From: Lingula anatina
Taxonomy: Eukaryota > Brachiopoda > Lingulata > Lingulida > Lingulidae
DNA: 44,557 bases
Direction: 5' to 3'
Assembly (NCBI RefSeq): GCF_001039355.2
Contig: NW_019774081.1
Location: 492,770 to 537,326 of the forward strand
This document shows, one piece after another, positions 22,068-34,127 of the stretch. The first letter of the stretch is position 1. Each line of letters begins with the position of its first letter. Position numbers and translations under genes: made by a program. The notes below the pieces were generated by a model. The model was not told where the DNA came from. It searched no databases and saw only the letters and a program-made list of their open reading frames with translations.

Positions 22068-23678
22068 ATGCAGGCACAACCCATGAAGTTCCTGATAGCT
22101 GTGATGGTAGTCACTTTAGCTCAGGGTGGGAAAATCTTGATCAAACCATTTGGACAGTGTTGGGGATCCCACCTCTTAAACCTTGAGTTTCTAGCAGGAT
22201 TCCTTGTTGACAAAGGACACGAGGTTTATTTCATAGCACCAAGCAGATATGCTGGACCATATAACCCTTATGCCAAGAACTTTAAAAATAAAGTCCATTT
22301 GATCAAATACACCACTCCAGAATTCGAGATGGAACATTCATTCCAATCTTGTGATACATCCGATTCTATTGACAATATCAGGAAAGAGAGCCCTACAAAG
22401 CAGCTTCATTATAGAATGTCACACGAGTTTAGCCACTGTAAGGCATTATTCATGTCAACTGGCTCTTTGAAACGCATCAAGAATCTAAAAGCCGACTTGG
22501 TTATAACAGACAGTCTGGCAGTGTGTGGGAGTATTTTAGCTACCTATCTTGATATTCCATATGTGACTGTTGATATGGTGCCAGGTAGTCACAGGTCTGT
22601 TTGGGATTTGCCTCACACCCCATACCTACCTGGTGTTGATATGCCATTCAGTGATCAAATGACATTGATGGAAAGAGTGCAGAACTCGGTCTCCCAATAT
22701 TTTCTTCAACCCATTCAAAACTATATTTTCAGAGGCTACTTTTTAAATCCGTTTAGGGAATTGTTGGAGTACTGTAATCTTACTGATGTAACTTTAACAG
22801 ATCTTGTTAACCATGGAGCTGCCTATAGAATTTACAACACCGATTTTTCAATAGAGTATCCAAGCCCAGTGCTTCCAAATATGGCTTTCATCGGTGGATT
22901 TTTTAATACTGGATCTAGACCTTTAGAAAAAGAGGTGACTTCGTTTCTTCAAGATGTTGAGGAAAAGGAGGGCTTGGTCATTGTGAGCATGGGATCTCGA
23001 ACCCGCTATGACATCCAGTGGGGTAATCTATTCGCTAAGGCTTTAGCACTGTTACCATGTAAAGTCATATGGAGACACATACCTGACACAAATGATCTTG
23101 ATGATTTCCCAAGTGAACACGGTAAAAATACAATGATAGTGAAGTGGCTTCCTCAAAGAGAATTGCTCTCAAATCCTAAAACAAAACTGTTTGTAACTCA
23201 TGCAGGAGCAGGGTCTATGTTTGAAGCAGTATATCATGGTGTCCCTGTCTTGACCATTCCTTTAATTGCTGACCAGCCCCATCAGGCCAAGAAGTTGACT
23301 GACCGCTTGAAAATGGGGACATATCTGGAAGTGTCAACACTGACAGCTGACAGCCTGCACTCAGAATTATTGACAGTACTGAATAATACTGTGTATGCAA
23401 AAAATGCAAAGAAAGCATCTAAGATTTTAAGACTTAGTTTAGAAGGTCACGGACAGAAAATACTATCCGTTATAAACTCTGCTATTGCAGCCAAAGGAGC
23501 TATGCATTTACAGTCTAAACTAAACCATATGTCTTGGTATCAATATTATTCTGTTGACGTGATACTGGTAGTTGTGATATGTTTGATGCTTTTACCTATG
23601 CCTCTTTATATCTGTAGTAGATTTTTCTCTAACATGACAGTCAGAGATAAAATGAAAGTGGCAAGCAAAAATGATTGA
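22068..23678 (+). CDS. UGT: UDP-glucuronosyltransferase (UGT family, GT1)
   Basis: A 536-residue ER membrane enzyme that transfers a sugar from a UDP-sugar to lipophilic substrates. The start at 22068 lies just after a splice acceptor and begins a signal peptide (MKFLIAVMVVTLAQG, cleavage near residue 21). His35 in GSH matches the catalytic histidine position of UGTs. The 44-residue UGT signature runs from W360 (WLPQRELL) through the HAGAGS segment to D402-Q403. A single hydrophobic segment (about 496-517) is followed by a short basic tail, giving the usual type I topology with the catalytic domain in the lumen; the C-terminus lacks a clear dilysine motif. Length is normal for the family. The coding region has no intron, whereas vertebrate UGTs are multi-exonic; intron-poor UGTs occur in invertebrates. 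It is divergent from TRNT1. The exact member and substrate cannot be told from sequence. Confidence 0.95.
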   Translation: MQAQPMKFLIAVMVVTLAQGGKILIKPFGQCWGSHLLNLEFLAGFLVDKGHEVYFIAPSRYAGPYNPYAKNFKNKVHLIKYTTPEFEMEHSFQSCDTSDSIDNIRKESPTKQLHYRMSHEFSHCKALFMSTGSLKRIKNLKADLVITDSLAVCGSILATYLDIPYVTVDMVPGSHRSVWDLPHTPYLPGVDMPFSDQMTLMERVQNSVSQYFLQPIQNYIFRGYFLNPFRELLEYCNLTDVTLTDLVNHGAAYRIYNTDFSIEYPSPVLPNMAFIGGFFNTGSRPLEKEVTSFLQDVEEKEGLVIVSMGSRTRYDIQWGNLFAKALALLPCKVIWRHIPDTNDLDDFPSEHGKNTMIVKWLPQRELLSNPKTKLFVTHAGAGSMFEAVYHGVPVLTIPLIADQPHQAKKLTDRLKMGTYLEVSTLTADSLHSELLTVLNNTVYAKNAKKASKILRLSLEGHGQKILSVINSAIAAKGAMHLQSKLNHMSWYQYYSVDVILVVVICLMLLPMPLYICSRFFSNMTVRDKMKVASKND

Positions 23679-24131
23679 CCTATATTTTAGTTAGCAAGTG
23701 AAACAGAATCATGCAAGTAATGTATTTAAATCATGGCATATTTATTTGAATATTCCAGTTTCTGCTATAGTATGGATAGCTTGTACTTTTGGAGTGTTTT
23801 TAATCTTGGATTTTCACAGGTGAATGCTTGTCTATACAATTTATGTAAGATGCTAGAAAGAAAAGATGTAAATGTATTTTTCTATGTGTCAAACCCCCAC
23901 AAATGGCAAAACCTTTTGTCACCCTTATGCTAGATGTTGACTTTTTTGCAGTTATATAAGAATATTATATAAGTAATAGGTAGCTTGCTTCACCATCATG
24001 AATAACAAATTACATGAAGATTTCATTTAGTTCCTTAATCTTACATCAGTTTGAATGATTATTCCCCCTTCGTCTAACCCCACAATGGGAATACGTCAAT
24101 TTCTACATTGGAAAAATTATTAAACCCTTGT

Positions 24132-24589
24132 TTAAAGGGACATTGCTCTGTTGCAAAACGTTGAATATATATTATAAAAGAAACAACAGCAATTCATATT
24201 TAAATAATCTAGAACCGATAACAAACAAGTTTGTATATTTGTCTAAAATTCAATGGGACAAAAACTGTTTATTTTGGCAAAAATGAATTTCCTGGGGTAG
24301 ACAATTTTCCCATACTTACAAATGGTTAATGAATCCATTTCTAAATTCAAAGTTAGTCCCAGTTTTTTTTTCTAGAAAGTTTTTTTTTTGTAATAATCTC
24401 TTAAGAGATTATTAGAGTAGAGCCATCTATGAGGTCGCATGGTCCAATGGCAAGTGCAGATTTCAGAATAATTGCTTCAACTGCCATTTTTGTGGTAAAA
24501 TAGAATATACCCCCGGTATTTTTACGGGTTGTTTACAATGTTTTTACTGTAAAATATATTTCTCATACGAAGAGTTGTTATCCCTTTAA
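24132..24589. mobile_element. TTAA-flanked MITE, copy 2 (inverted)
   Basis: The inverse of copy 1: its right end CGAAGAGTTGTTATCCCT is followed by TTAA (24586-24589), and its left end is TTAA followed by AGGGACATTG, diverged after six bases. Internal homology with copies 1 and 3 includes the CCATACTTAC and GGTTAATGAATCC blocks. The central palindrome at 24391-24414 is perfect over 24 bases but has different arm bases from the other copies. It lies 0.45 kb downstream of the UGT stop codon. Confidence 0.8.
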
Positions 24590-25190
24590 TATGACAACCC
24601 ACCTTGGTAGTGTTTGATGGGTCCACTTCAACAACAACAACAAAAAAATTATATACTGTAACTTGGGTTAAAATGGGGGGATGTTCAAAAAGATACCTAC
24701 ATTAATCAATGATAGACTGGTGAGGACATTAATACAAAGCAAGAAAAATCTATGTCTACATTTAACTAGAATCTTGATAAGCAAGTCAGAAGTCTATTCT
24801 AAGCTCAATGAAAAAGTCTCTAAAAACTCGAAAGCACTTTAAGATACCAATCAACCTATACAAAGAATCCAATAAACTGGAATAGAAGCATGTATCTGTG
24901 ACGTTTGTAAATGTTACTTTAAAAAAACCCATGTAAAATCTAGACAGTTCATAGAGAAAAGTAATCCGTATGTCCCTACACATTTCTAGGCCCATGCCAT
25001 CACCACTAAGAACAAGAATTTTTGCAAATTTTAACATTAAATCATTACTGTTGTCTGTCATTGGTATCACTATATGTCTGAGGAGGACCAGCCAAAAATA
25101 ATTCACTAAAATCATGATCTTGCAAAGAGGAAAAAAAAAAAGAGGCCGATCACTATATAAACAGGCAAACTCAAATGTCACCTGCACCTC

Positions 25191-25522
25191 AAAACTGTCC
25201 TATACATCCCATAAGACTTTTTCTAGGTGTCAAATATTGCATGTAAACTAGAGGTAACAAATCACTGTTGCCACAAAACTGTCCTATACATCTAATACCA
25301 CTTTTTTAGGTGTCAAATATTCCATGTAAACTAGAAGTAACAAATCACTGTTGCCACAAAACTGTCCTATATATCTAATACAACTTTTTCTAGGTTTCAA
25401 ACATTCCATGTAAACAAGAGCTGACAAATCACTGTATCACAAAACTCCTATGCATCTGATAGGACTTTTTCTAGGTGTCAAATATTCCATGTAAACAAGA
25501 GGTAACAAATCCCTGTTGCCAT
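25191..25522. repeat. Four tandem units of about 83 bases
   Basis: Units start at 25191, 25275, 25358 and 25441, each with AAAACT, then CTATRCATC, then AGGTGTCAAATATTCCATGT and TAACAAATC. Divergence is modest. The array lies 180-510 bases beyond the stop codon of the minus-strand Cys-rich gene and may be within its 3' UTR. The units have no separate spacers and are not CRISPR-like. Confidence 0.88.
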
Positions 25523-25697
25523 GGTTCACAGTTACAATGGTATACAAAGCCCTTTAGTCAAACCAAAATGCACAGTCACTATCGACGATTAGTTTTTCCA
25601 ACCAAATCACATGAACATACATTTCCTGTCCCTTTTTCCTGTGGTCCAAGCCTGTCATCATGTTGACAAGACAGTCCTTTCCTTTTCCAAATGACAT

Positions 25698-28600
25698 TTA
25701 AGCAGTGTCACTGTTCCATGTCTTCATGTCTGTCACCATGGCATTAAACAGGTCTATTAGGTGGTTTGGAGAGCTACTGTTTAGGTCCGTCTCCGTACAC
25801 CCTGGACAACGGAATCCACTTGGCCCTGAGAAGTAACATCTCTTGCACTTCTGATTGAGAAAAAATGTTATGAAATTAAAGCACTATGTGCTTTAACCTT
25901 TTCAACCCACTTGTCATTTTGTTGTCCAATATAAGATGGATGCATAAGCACAGCAGGAGTATAAAATAGCATTAGCTAGATGTTCACACACACAAATGCC
26001 ACTTCCTGAGCTTTCAATACTCTTTACCACCAGTACAATATGTTTTCATGATGCTGCTGTAAAATATTAATTCAAATATCATTAAAAGAGCTGTTAGTTA
26101 ATTTGGAAGGAAAATGCCAAAAATCCTTCCTTAATTTGTCATTATGTAATTTTGTACTGTCTACCTGACAATGCACATCTCCAGTTCTCCTGCAGTACTT
26201 GCATTCAACACAATGATTCCTGGGGCTGTCTACTTCACTGCACAACTCACCTGAAGACAAATCAAGTAATGATACTGCACAGTTTGTGTCTGCTTTCTAC
26301 TTGAAAATGTAACTCTTTAATTATCTTAAATAAATTGCAAGTAAACAATACCGTTTATGTGCATAAAAAGTAAATAACAGTTCCAGTATGTTCAGAAGGA
26401 ATGGTTATGCAAATGATATGTTGTCAGGCATGTGCCTTATAATGGTCATTTGAATATTGAAAAAATCTTTATTCGAAAGGGAAAACTATCTCCTCTGTAT
26501 CAATTTTTAAGTTTGAACCCGAATTCATCTGTGCCAACTGCTGTACAACTATACTTGTCTTCATTATGGATGGAGCAAAGGGATGAAATTGAACTAGCCA
26601 TTTTCACTAATCCTTTAACTATCAATATCCATATTTTATATATTTGTGATCAATCATAATGTATTACCTATACACCAAGAGTACTTGTATGCCTGTTTGC
26701 AAGCAGGATAGTTGGGACACAGCACTGTGGAGGGGATACAGTACTTCAGCTTGGCACTACATCCACAGCAGGGGAAATGTATGTTACACTCCAGATACTG
26801 GGGAAGGTTCTGAATCTGGTGACAAAATGGCAATGGATCAGTTTGCAAAACTGGTTATATTAACACAACTGAAGGAAAAGCTGAGCTACTGGATGTAAGG
26901 TTTCAAGGACAAAGATGCATCTGAGAGGTTAACAAGAGTTGAAATTTCATCTAGTGTAATGAAAATCTATTTTAATTTTATCAAAAATATATCATCAGCG
27001 TTTCAATTACATCACAGAAACATCCGCTAGTTTTCCTAATAGGATGTGAAGAGGTGAAGTCATAGGACAAAAAGGTTTATATTAATTATGCTTTCAAATA
27101 AAATCTAATTAAACTTTGATAGAATTTAATAAGCTCTATGAAATATGATCTTCATTAAATTCATTTTTTTAAAAACTTAAAACACACAAACACCTGTTGG
27201 AGCATCATATAATCATTTACACTGATCACCCACCTTGGTCAGATTTTGAAATAAACAAGGGTCATCTTGTATTTCTTGCAGTCCAATGCCAACTTGAGTG
27301 AGGATATTCAAAGGGTTTGTGCACCCAATACACTGGCAATCACTGCATTTCTTTCCCAAAGACAAGCATCCACATGACAGGGTGGAGCAAATGCCTCCCT
27401 CTGCACCAGACACAGTGCATTCACATCTGGCACTGCCTTCTAACTGTGATGTAAGCATGACTGGGGTCTTTGTTGGTTCTTCAATAGGATCTGAAAGGAG
27501 AACATGCTTTTGGTTTCCTCATATGACAATATTTGAGTAAAATTCCTTTGAAGTGTCAAATGATGTCATTCTTCAGGTACTGAGTACGTGTGTATTATCA
27601 TTAGAACTTCTCTCTAAAGCATTAGAAATTAACATTTGGCAAATCAACAGAATTACAGCCATTATTTGAGACAAAATTAATTAACTTAAAAATCTAATGT
27701 ATATTCACTTTGGTAAGTTAAGAGGTATTACAAAACCAGTGGAAAATGAAAGAGAATATAAGAAGAAAAATAACATGAACAACAGGAACCTACTAGAAAA
27801 ATCTATGCCAGGATAAATGTTATTTCCTTCCCCAAACCCTGAAACAACTGGCAGAGTTTTGCCAGTGAGCTCAATGAATGGCTTCTTAAACAATCCATCT
27901 AGTCTCTCATCAAAACCAGACAAATATTTCTTGAAGTTTAAAGCCGTGTTCATCTTCAAAGTTATCTGTAAGATATGGCAATGTGAACAAAGATAAGAAT
28001 TTATATTAAATCACATTAAAGAGAACACCTACTGTTTGTTGAGAAGTTCAAAGTAAAGCAGAAGTGAAGTCTTTACTTCCTTCTGTTTACATATATATCT
28101 TTAGATAATTCCAATGTACTTGATAAGTAGCTGGACCACCTTGCTGCTTATTTGCGAAATGATCCCTGCAAATCAGTCCCCAGTGGCAGTACTTTTCAAA
28201 CTTTAATAATAATTTTTACTCATTTTTTTTCTGCAATTACATAATAATCTTACCTTGTGGTATGGACAGGTCTTAAACTGACCCCCAGTGACATCACAGT
28301 GGTCATTTATATGCCTGGTATGAAAGAAAGGTTGGTAGGAGCTTCCCTCGGTTACCAGCTTGTAACCAGGAAAAATATACGGAGCTCTGTTCACTTCCAC
28401 CTGGATGGTACTGAAGTGGGCATGAAGACCAACTATGGTGCTGAATGGAACTTCTATATTAACCAGAAGTTTCACATTCCTATTATGTGGGAAGGTGCCC
28501 GTTTCAAACTGGTAAACCAGCTTCCTAAAGTGGAGAGATAATATTATAAAAGCCAATGTCCTGATATGGCACTGCATAGACAGGCATACTGAAATATGAT

Positions 28601-31600
28601 CATATATTGGATTGAATATATATAACTTCCAAATATAAAATAAAATAGCTCTATCCAGTGGAAATACAATGGCAATAACATAAAAGATGATAATAATAAC
28701 AATGAAACTGTAGATGAAAAGTTTTGAAAATCCGGACAAACGAGGCATTTAGTATATCATAAAAGCAGCCTAAAAGCAACTGCAAACCTCAATAAAATGC
28801 AATTCTTAACAGATTATCAGTAACACCAAATACACTCAAGAGCTTTACTAAAAGCAGCTGGTATCAACAAATAATAATTTTGTTAGTATTAATAGATGGT
28901 GGTATTAGGAATCACATGGTAATAATTGCATGCAATAGCAAATTAAGCTACATGAATATTTCTCTATCAGATGATTTCTTAAGAATCTCATTTACATATT
29001 ACCTGACGTTTGTAGGTGGTTTCGCATTTATAATATTGACAATATAGGTAACAATAAAATCATTCAAAATGGCTTTAAATACCCCCCCCCCCCAAACAAA
29101 AAGCATATCCCAATTGAGTGAAACATGCAGATGTTAATTAGAAAATGCAATGTTGAACTGTTACTTTACACAAAAAGGAGACCTTTAAAATAAAAATAAC
29201 AAGCATTTGGCTTAAAAGAACAAATTGATTCATATAAAAATCCCAAAACAAATCAGAATGTGAACAATCTAGTTTGTGAGCATAAACTATAATACACAGA
29301 TCTCCCCATCGAAGCAGCCAGGTTTTGTCCACACCCATGGTCACAACTTTAAACTTTCTTATGTTCATACAGCCTTATCAACGAGATGGTGAAAATTTTG
29401 ATTCACCCTGTAGTGTGATATGAATGATGAGAAGAGTATAGAGACTCTATAGATACCACCTGACCAGTCCATTAAGTCACTGACGCTCATTTACCTGATG
29501 AAGACTGGTGGTATTGATTGCAACACTGGATCGTTGCTGCATATCATTAGTAATAAAGGATTAGTCAATTAGGGTGCAAAACAAAGCAAGTATACACACA
29601 CACCTGGTGGAGAAAATAAGCTTGATTTTAGCTAGCAGTGGCACTGGGCCCTCTATGCTGCTATTAGAAAACTACAAGAAAACCAGAGGCTGTGAAGGAT
29701 ATCACAAGTTTAAATATCAACACACAGTTGTTTCACAGAAGTTGCGCTTATATCTACTACAGGAAAGCACAAACAGATGAAGAAATTTCTATATAATAAT
29801 GTGACAGAGTTACATGTACCAATCTTTAAAATAAGGACAAGGTATTACACACATAAATTAAATCAATTCTTTATTTTATGATTAAAATCACAAACCAGTT
29901 CAATGTTTACTGGTCAACATAATTGGCATTTCTATTAACAGAAATGTTTACCTTAAAAGTTCCAATTTGGAGCTCCTTCATTCTAAAATTCCTTGGCTTA
30001 TGCATTCCTTTGGTTTGCTTCCATGTAGAAACTAGTTAGACAAAAATAAAGTATACACTAAAATATAAACGCTCAAAAAATTTTCAACATAATCATTTGG
30101 TTAAAGCAATAATAACTCTTCCTTTGAGATTCAAAATTCCGCAAGAAATACATTGTAAACAACGCCTGGAAATATATTCTATTGCATTTTCCCACTAAAA
30201 CGACTGTTATTGTAGTAAAACTAAAATCTGTGCTTGTCACTTGGGCTTTCGATGCCTTTCTTTACGGTCGACAAGTGCATCCGTTGCCAATGACGTTTAG
30301 GTGTCACGCGGATTCTCGCGTTCATTCGAGACCAAAATAACATGGCGGGAAACCCTCAGACTTAAGTTTTTGTACAGTGCGTCGGATAACGAAAAGCCCA
30401 GAATTGCACACACTGTAGATATAAATGCATTTTGAGCAATAAGACGAATATATCTTATGAATCTTATTATATTGTTATATAGTGTTGTTGTTGTCTGCTT
30501 TTCCCGCGGTTTTAAGTAGGTCACCAGAAACTATCGCTCGATATCGCGTGACTATCATGTCAGAGAGAGGGCTCCGTCAGTTAAAATCTCTTAAGAGATT
30601 TTAACAAAAAAACCGTACGTTTAGGAAAAAAACCCTGGATTAACTTTGAATGCAGGAATAGGGTCGTTGACCATTGGTAAGTACGGGAAAATTGCCGTTT
30701 TTTCCAGGAAAATCGTATTTTTGGCCAAAACGAAGAGTTATTATGACTTTAAAATTTGATCAAAAAGTAATAAACTTTGGCTTTTTTTTCACTCATCTTC
30801 AACACATGAGGAAACATATGTCTCATACCCAATATATGCTACATACACAGTCATACCCTAGCTATTACTTAATAAAATATCTACTTTTGTTATCTTAGTT
30901 AAGTCTATATGGTACTGTTCTCACTTAATTTTTCTATCATTACAGATTACTAATAGAAATGATCCATTAGGCTAATAAATAAAGAACATACCACGCCATG
31001 GTGGTACTGGAGGCAGTGAAACTGTTCCAATCTGAACATTTTCCCCCTGGCTGTCACAATTCTGTCCAGAGACCATTAGAGGCTGACCACTGAAGTAGTT
31101 CACATCTGGTCTCTTCCCTTCTCTTGGTTGGTTCCAATCTACATAACCACTAGAGGGCAGTCCCACAACCTTGTCAAAAAGAGCTCCATTTTTATCCAAT
31201 AAAGGGGCAACAGAGTTTTTGTTCTGATAAAGATCATGTTTCCTTCCTGCTACTATTGATCCCCTTGACAATGTACATGCAAATCCTTTTTGCGGTTGCT
31301 GATTGGAGACAAACGGCTGACTTAAATAAGATTGACCAATGGTAGAGGATCTATTTGGCAAGGACAACAATTGGCGAATCAAGGGGCTATCTGGTGAGGC
31401 TCGTTTGACTGAAGTTCCAATGTCTTCTCTAGCATAAGGAGGGCTCAGCGTGGCACCAGCGAACATAGCAGGAGAATGTGTAGAGTATGTTAATTTGGTA
31501 ATGTCATCAACATGAACCTGGTACTTCTGGTTTTTGACAGTTTGCTCATCAATCAAACTTCTCATGTCGTCTGCTGCACACTGGGTCTGCTCTCTTGGTT

Positions 31601-33593
31601 CAGGCAAGGGGAACACGGAAAGTCCAGTTTCTACAATATGGCCCTCTCCTTTTTGCTTGTTGTTTGTTCCACAACTACCTTGACTAGATTTTGGACTGGT
31701 TGGATTCAACAGCTCACTACTTGTACAAGTAGATATGCCAACTGGACTTACCTCCATCTGCTTGTTGTGAGTTGCATGGAGTAAAGGAGCACCTTGTACA
31801 GATAAAATAGACCATGGCATTGTTTCAGACCCAGATATGTTCTCAGTCTCCATAAGATCAAGAATTTCTTTCACTGGCTCAGAAATCTGCCCACTAACCA
31901 TCTCCTGGCCTTCTTTTCCAGAATAAGGTCCCACTGTGGCTTTATCTTGGGAAGCATTGGAAACAGCCCCTTGTAAAGCTTCTTCTTCCTCCTCCTCTTC
32001 TTGCTCATTTAGCTTACAAGGTTTGGCTCTGAGGGGCGTTGAAGTGGCAAGAGGAGAGTCTTGGATTAGCTCACCAACCGGGTTCTCAGGGAGAACCTCT
32101 TCCAACTGTTGTTGGTTAACGGGTGGCTCCAGAGAATGTGGAGCAACTGGACAACCAGAGACCATGAGAAGTTCATTTTCACTTATGTCCTCTGACACAG
32201 CACTCGATGAGAAGTCTTCATTTACACAGGCACTTGGTAAGTCTTCATGGAATGCACTGTCAAATGTTTGCTGTTCAACATAAGTCTGACTGGATGTCAT
32301 TTGGCTATCACCAAATCTCCTCTTTTTGTCACATGATGTGCTGGTGTGGTCACATGATATGCTGGTGTGCCCCTTTCGCTTTCTTGCCTTGTGCAAGTTG
32401 TCCCCTATTGTCACACCTTCCCCAGGCCCTGCTGTTGGCTCCACAGAGTTCCCATGCTGGTTGTCCCCAGCAACTGAAACTTGAACGACGTGGCTCCTTG
32501 AAATTTGCAAGTTCTCAAGCTGCTGGCTTCCACCACTGTCCCCACTGATAGCTTCACTCATTTCTGTTCTATGGGGCCTCTGATACATGCAGGATGGTAG
32601 GTTGTAAGGCCAAACCATTACATTTGGGTCAAGATTCAAGGGCTGTTGCCAATCAGTACAGACTGGTTGACTAACAACATGTGGTTGGCACAAGGGAGCA
32701 GACCATGTTGAGCTATGCACTGCCCCCTCTCTATTCACAGTCCATCTGATCTCACTAACAGGGGCTGAAAAGCTTTGAGAGCAAACCCCATATCCATCAG
32801 GTAGATTAGATAACAATGCTGTATCTTGGAAGCTTGTAAAATTGCATGATGGGGAAGGACCATAGTCCCTTGGGAATTGTGACTGTTGGGAGTAATTTTG
32901 GTTCTGGTTGTAAATAGTTTCTTCTGCAGTGTAATCAAATGAGTTGTTTCCACACATATTATGGTGTCTGTATGGTGTGCAGCTTTCTGCAAGTTGTGAC
33001 ACATAGTTTGCAGGACTGGAATAATTACTGGCTAGGGCAACATTTCCATAACCTTCATTGCAGTTCACATGTTCTCGTCTTTGAAAATCCCAGTCAGTTT
33101 TTCCTGTACTTTCCACCATTGGTACAACACTGCCACCATAACTGACAATAGAGCCAGCGTGTATTGGCTTAAAAGAAAACATCACATGATCAAAGGGTGA
33201 ACAAACATATTTGACAGCAACAATTAATTTTAAACACACTGAAGTCGATCAGTTTATAGTACATGTACTAGTACATACTTAAATATATATATGACAGATA
33301 CACACATCAAACTGAAATAACTTACTAACGCGTACTTTTCTACGACAAGTTGTCAACGACCGATTGTTTTAAGAACTGACAGTCTGATTGTGTACTTGAT
33401 GCTGAGTGTGTCACAGGACCTGTGTTCGGACTCATTTTGGGTCATGAGATTGACGACACAGGTATCCCTATTTTTTCAAGATCTCAAATTATCAGAAAAA
33501 TACCATGTGAAATGAATACCTTTTTAAAACTGAAACGACTTTGATACATACCCTCTCTTCAAAAGGCAACGAAGATCTATCCAAAGAAACCAT
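25698..33593 (-). CDS. Unnamed nuclear-type protein with MSL2-like CXC motif and Cys-rich C-terminus (nine exons)
   Basis: Minus-strand exons: 33552-33593, 30992-33167, 29952-30031, 28254-28520, 27794-27965, 27234-27490, 26668-26815, 26165-26250 and 25698-25850. All have GT-AG borders and agreeing phases, totalling 3381 coding bases (1126 residues and a stop). Residues 15-739 (one exon) are low-complexity, rich in Ser, Gln, Pro and Asn, with basic nuclear-localisation-like clusters (ARKRKG, KKRRFG) and an acidic Glu run. From about 740 the sequence looks folded. C935 to N971 has C-x-C-x9-C-x4-C-x-C-x6-C-x2-C-x-C-x2-C-x-N, whose last part matches the spacing of the DNA-binding CXC motif of MSL2. 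Residues 1008-1094 contain 17 cysteines, several as C-x2-C pairs, suggesting zinc ribbons. A DNA- or chromatin-binding role is an inference; I do not recognise a named orthologue. An in-frame ATG at 33674 would add 27 residues. The second exon could also begin a few codons away. Confidence 0.8.
29082..29093. repeat. Poly-C run
   Basis: Twelve C residues in an intron of the Cys-rich gene. Confidence 0.95.
30101..30752. mobile_element. TTAA-flanked MITE, copy 3 (longest)
   Basis: TTAA (30101-30104) and AGCAATAATAACTCTTC on the left; CGAAGAGTTATTATGACT followed by TTAA (30749-30752) on the right, so terminal inverted repeats with a few mismatches. Same orientation as copy 1, but the left half is about 300 bases longer. 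The 26-base palindrome at 30580-30605 is identical to that of copy 1. It lies in the intron between exons 2 and 3 of the Cys-rich gene. A 75-codon minus-strand frame inside (30297-30524) has no recognisable similarity and is probably fortuitous. Confidence 0.83.
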
Positions 33594-33860
33594 AACGTTT
33601 AGAACAGAAAAGAAAAACGAAAACACATGATGCAACTTCAACCTTTCGCTTTTCGGCGTAGCAGAGCACAGCAAAAATGTGCTGGGTTACATATAAAATT
33701 GTGCAAGAGATTAGCTTAACATTAAAACAGTACTTATTATCTCATTAAATATCATTTCATTTTTTAAATAAAATCAACACACTAAGACTATAATTTAAAG
33801 CAGTAATTTTCTGTTGGTCTTGGCAGTTTAGAAGTTCGTCGTGTTCACCAAAATACCCGC

Positions 33861-33900
33861 TTGGTTAGAGGTAAAACAAGTGGAAACAGTGGTTCGATCC
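33861..33900 (+). ncRNA. Possible degenerate tRNA or SINE head (A box/B box)
   Basis: TTGGTTAGAGG (33861-33871) loosely resembles an RNA polymerase III A box. GTTCGATCC (33892-33900) fits the B-box consensus exactly. The surrounding sequence does not fold into a convincing cloverleaf: the T-stem has only two Watson-Crick pairs and there is no clear acceptor stem. It is at best a decayed tRNA or tRNA-derived repeat. Confidence 0.25.
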
Positions 33901-34061
33901 CGTAGCGTGCTAATTTATTTCTACACGGATAATCAGTTAGTTGTTCGTTGCAAAACTACGGTTTCAATGTAAAAGTGGACCTACAAAAATACTGATGATT
34001 TCAAGCTAACCAAATAATTACTGTTTAACACAACAAAAAGGCCCCCCACCCATCACGTATC

Positions 34062-34127
34062 ATCCTGTATTGTGAGTGTGTTAGAGAAGCGAGTATCCCG
34101 TATTGCGAGTGTGTTAGAGAAGCAGAT
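34062..34127. repeat. Two tandem units of 33 bases
   Basis: Units 34062-34094 and 34095-34127 share GAGTGTGTTAGAGAAGC and differ at a few positions. Confidence 0.88.

Noticed and set aside
25191-25522. Regular array considered as CRISPR-like
   Set aside because: Whole 83-base units are similar with no unique spacers, and the genome is eukaryotic.
28257-28541. Plus-strand 94-codon frame
   Set aside because: It is the antisense of exon 4 of the Cys-rich gene, whose minus-strand reading has splice sites and phase agreement.
30297-30524. 75-codon minus-strand frame inside the long MITE copy
   Set aside because: It is absent from the other two copies, has no transposase motif and spans low-complexity sequence.
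33492-33674. Upstream in-frame ATG at 33674 as the start of the Cys-rich gene
   Set aside because: Possible, but the added 27 residues look untranslated-like; the ATG at 33593 with a clean donor after 14 codons is the simpler choice. Left as an alternative.
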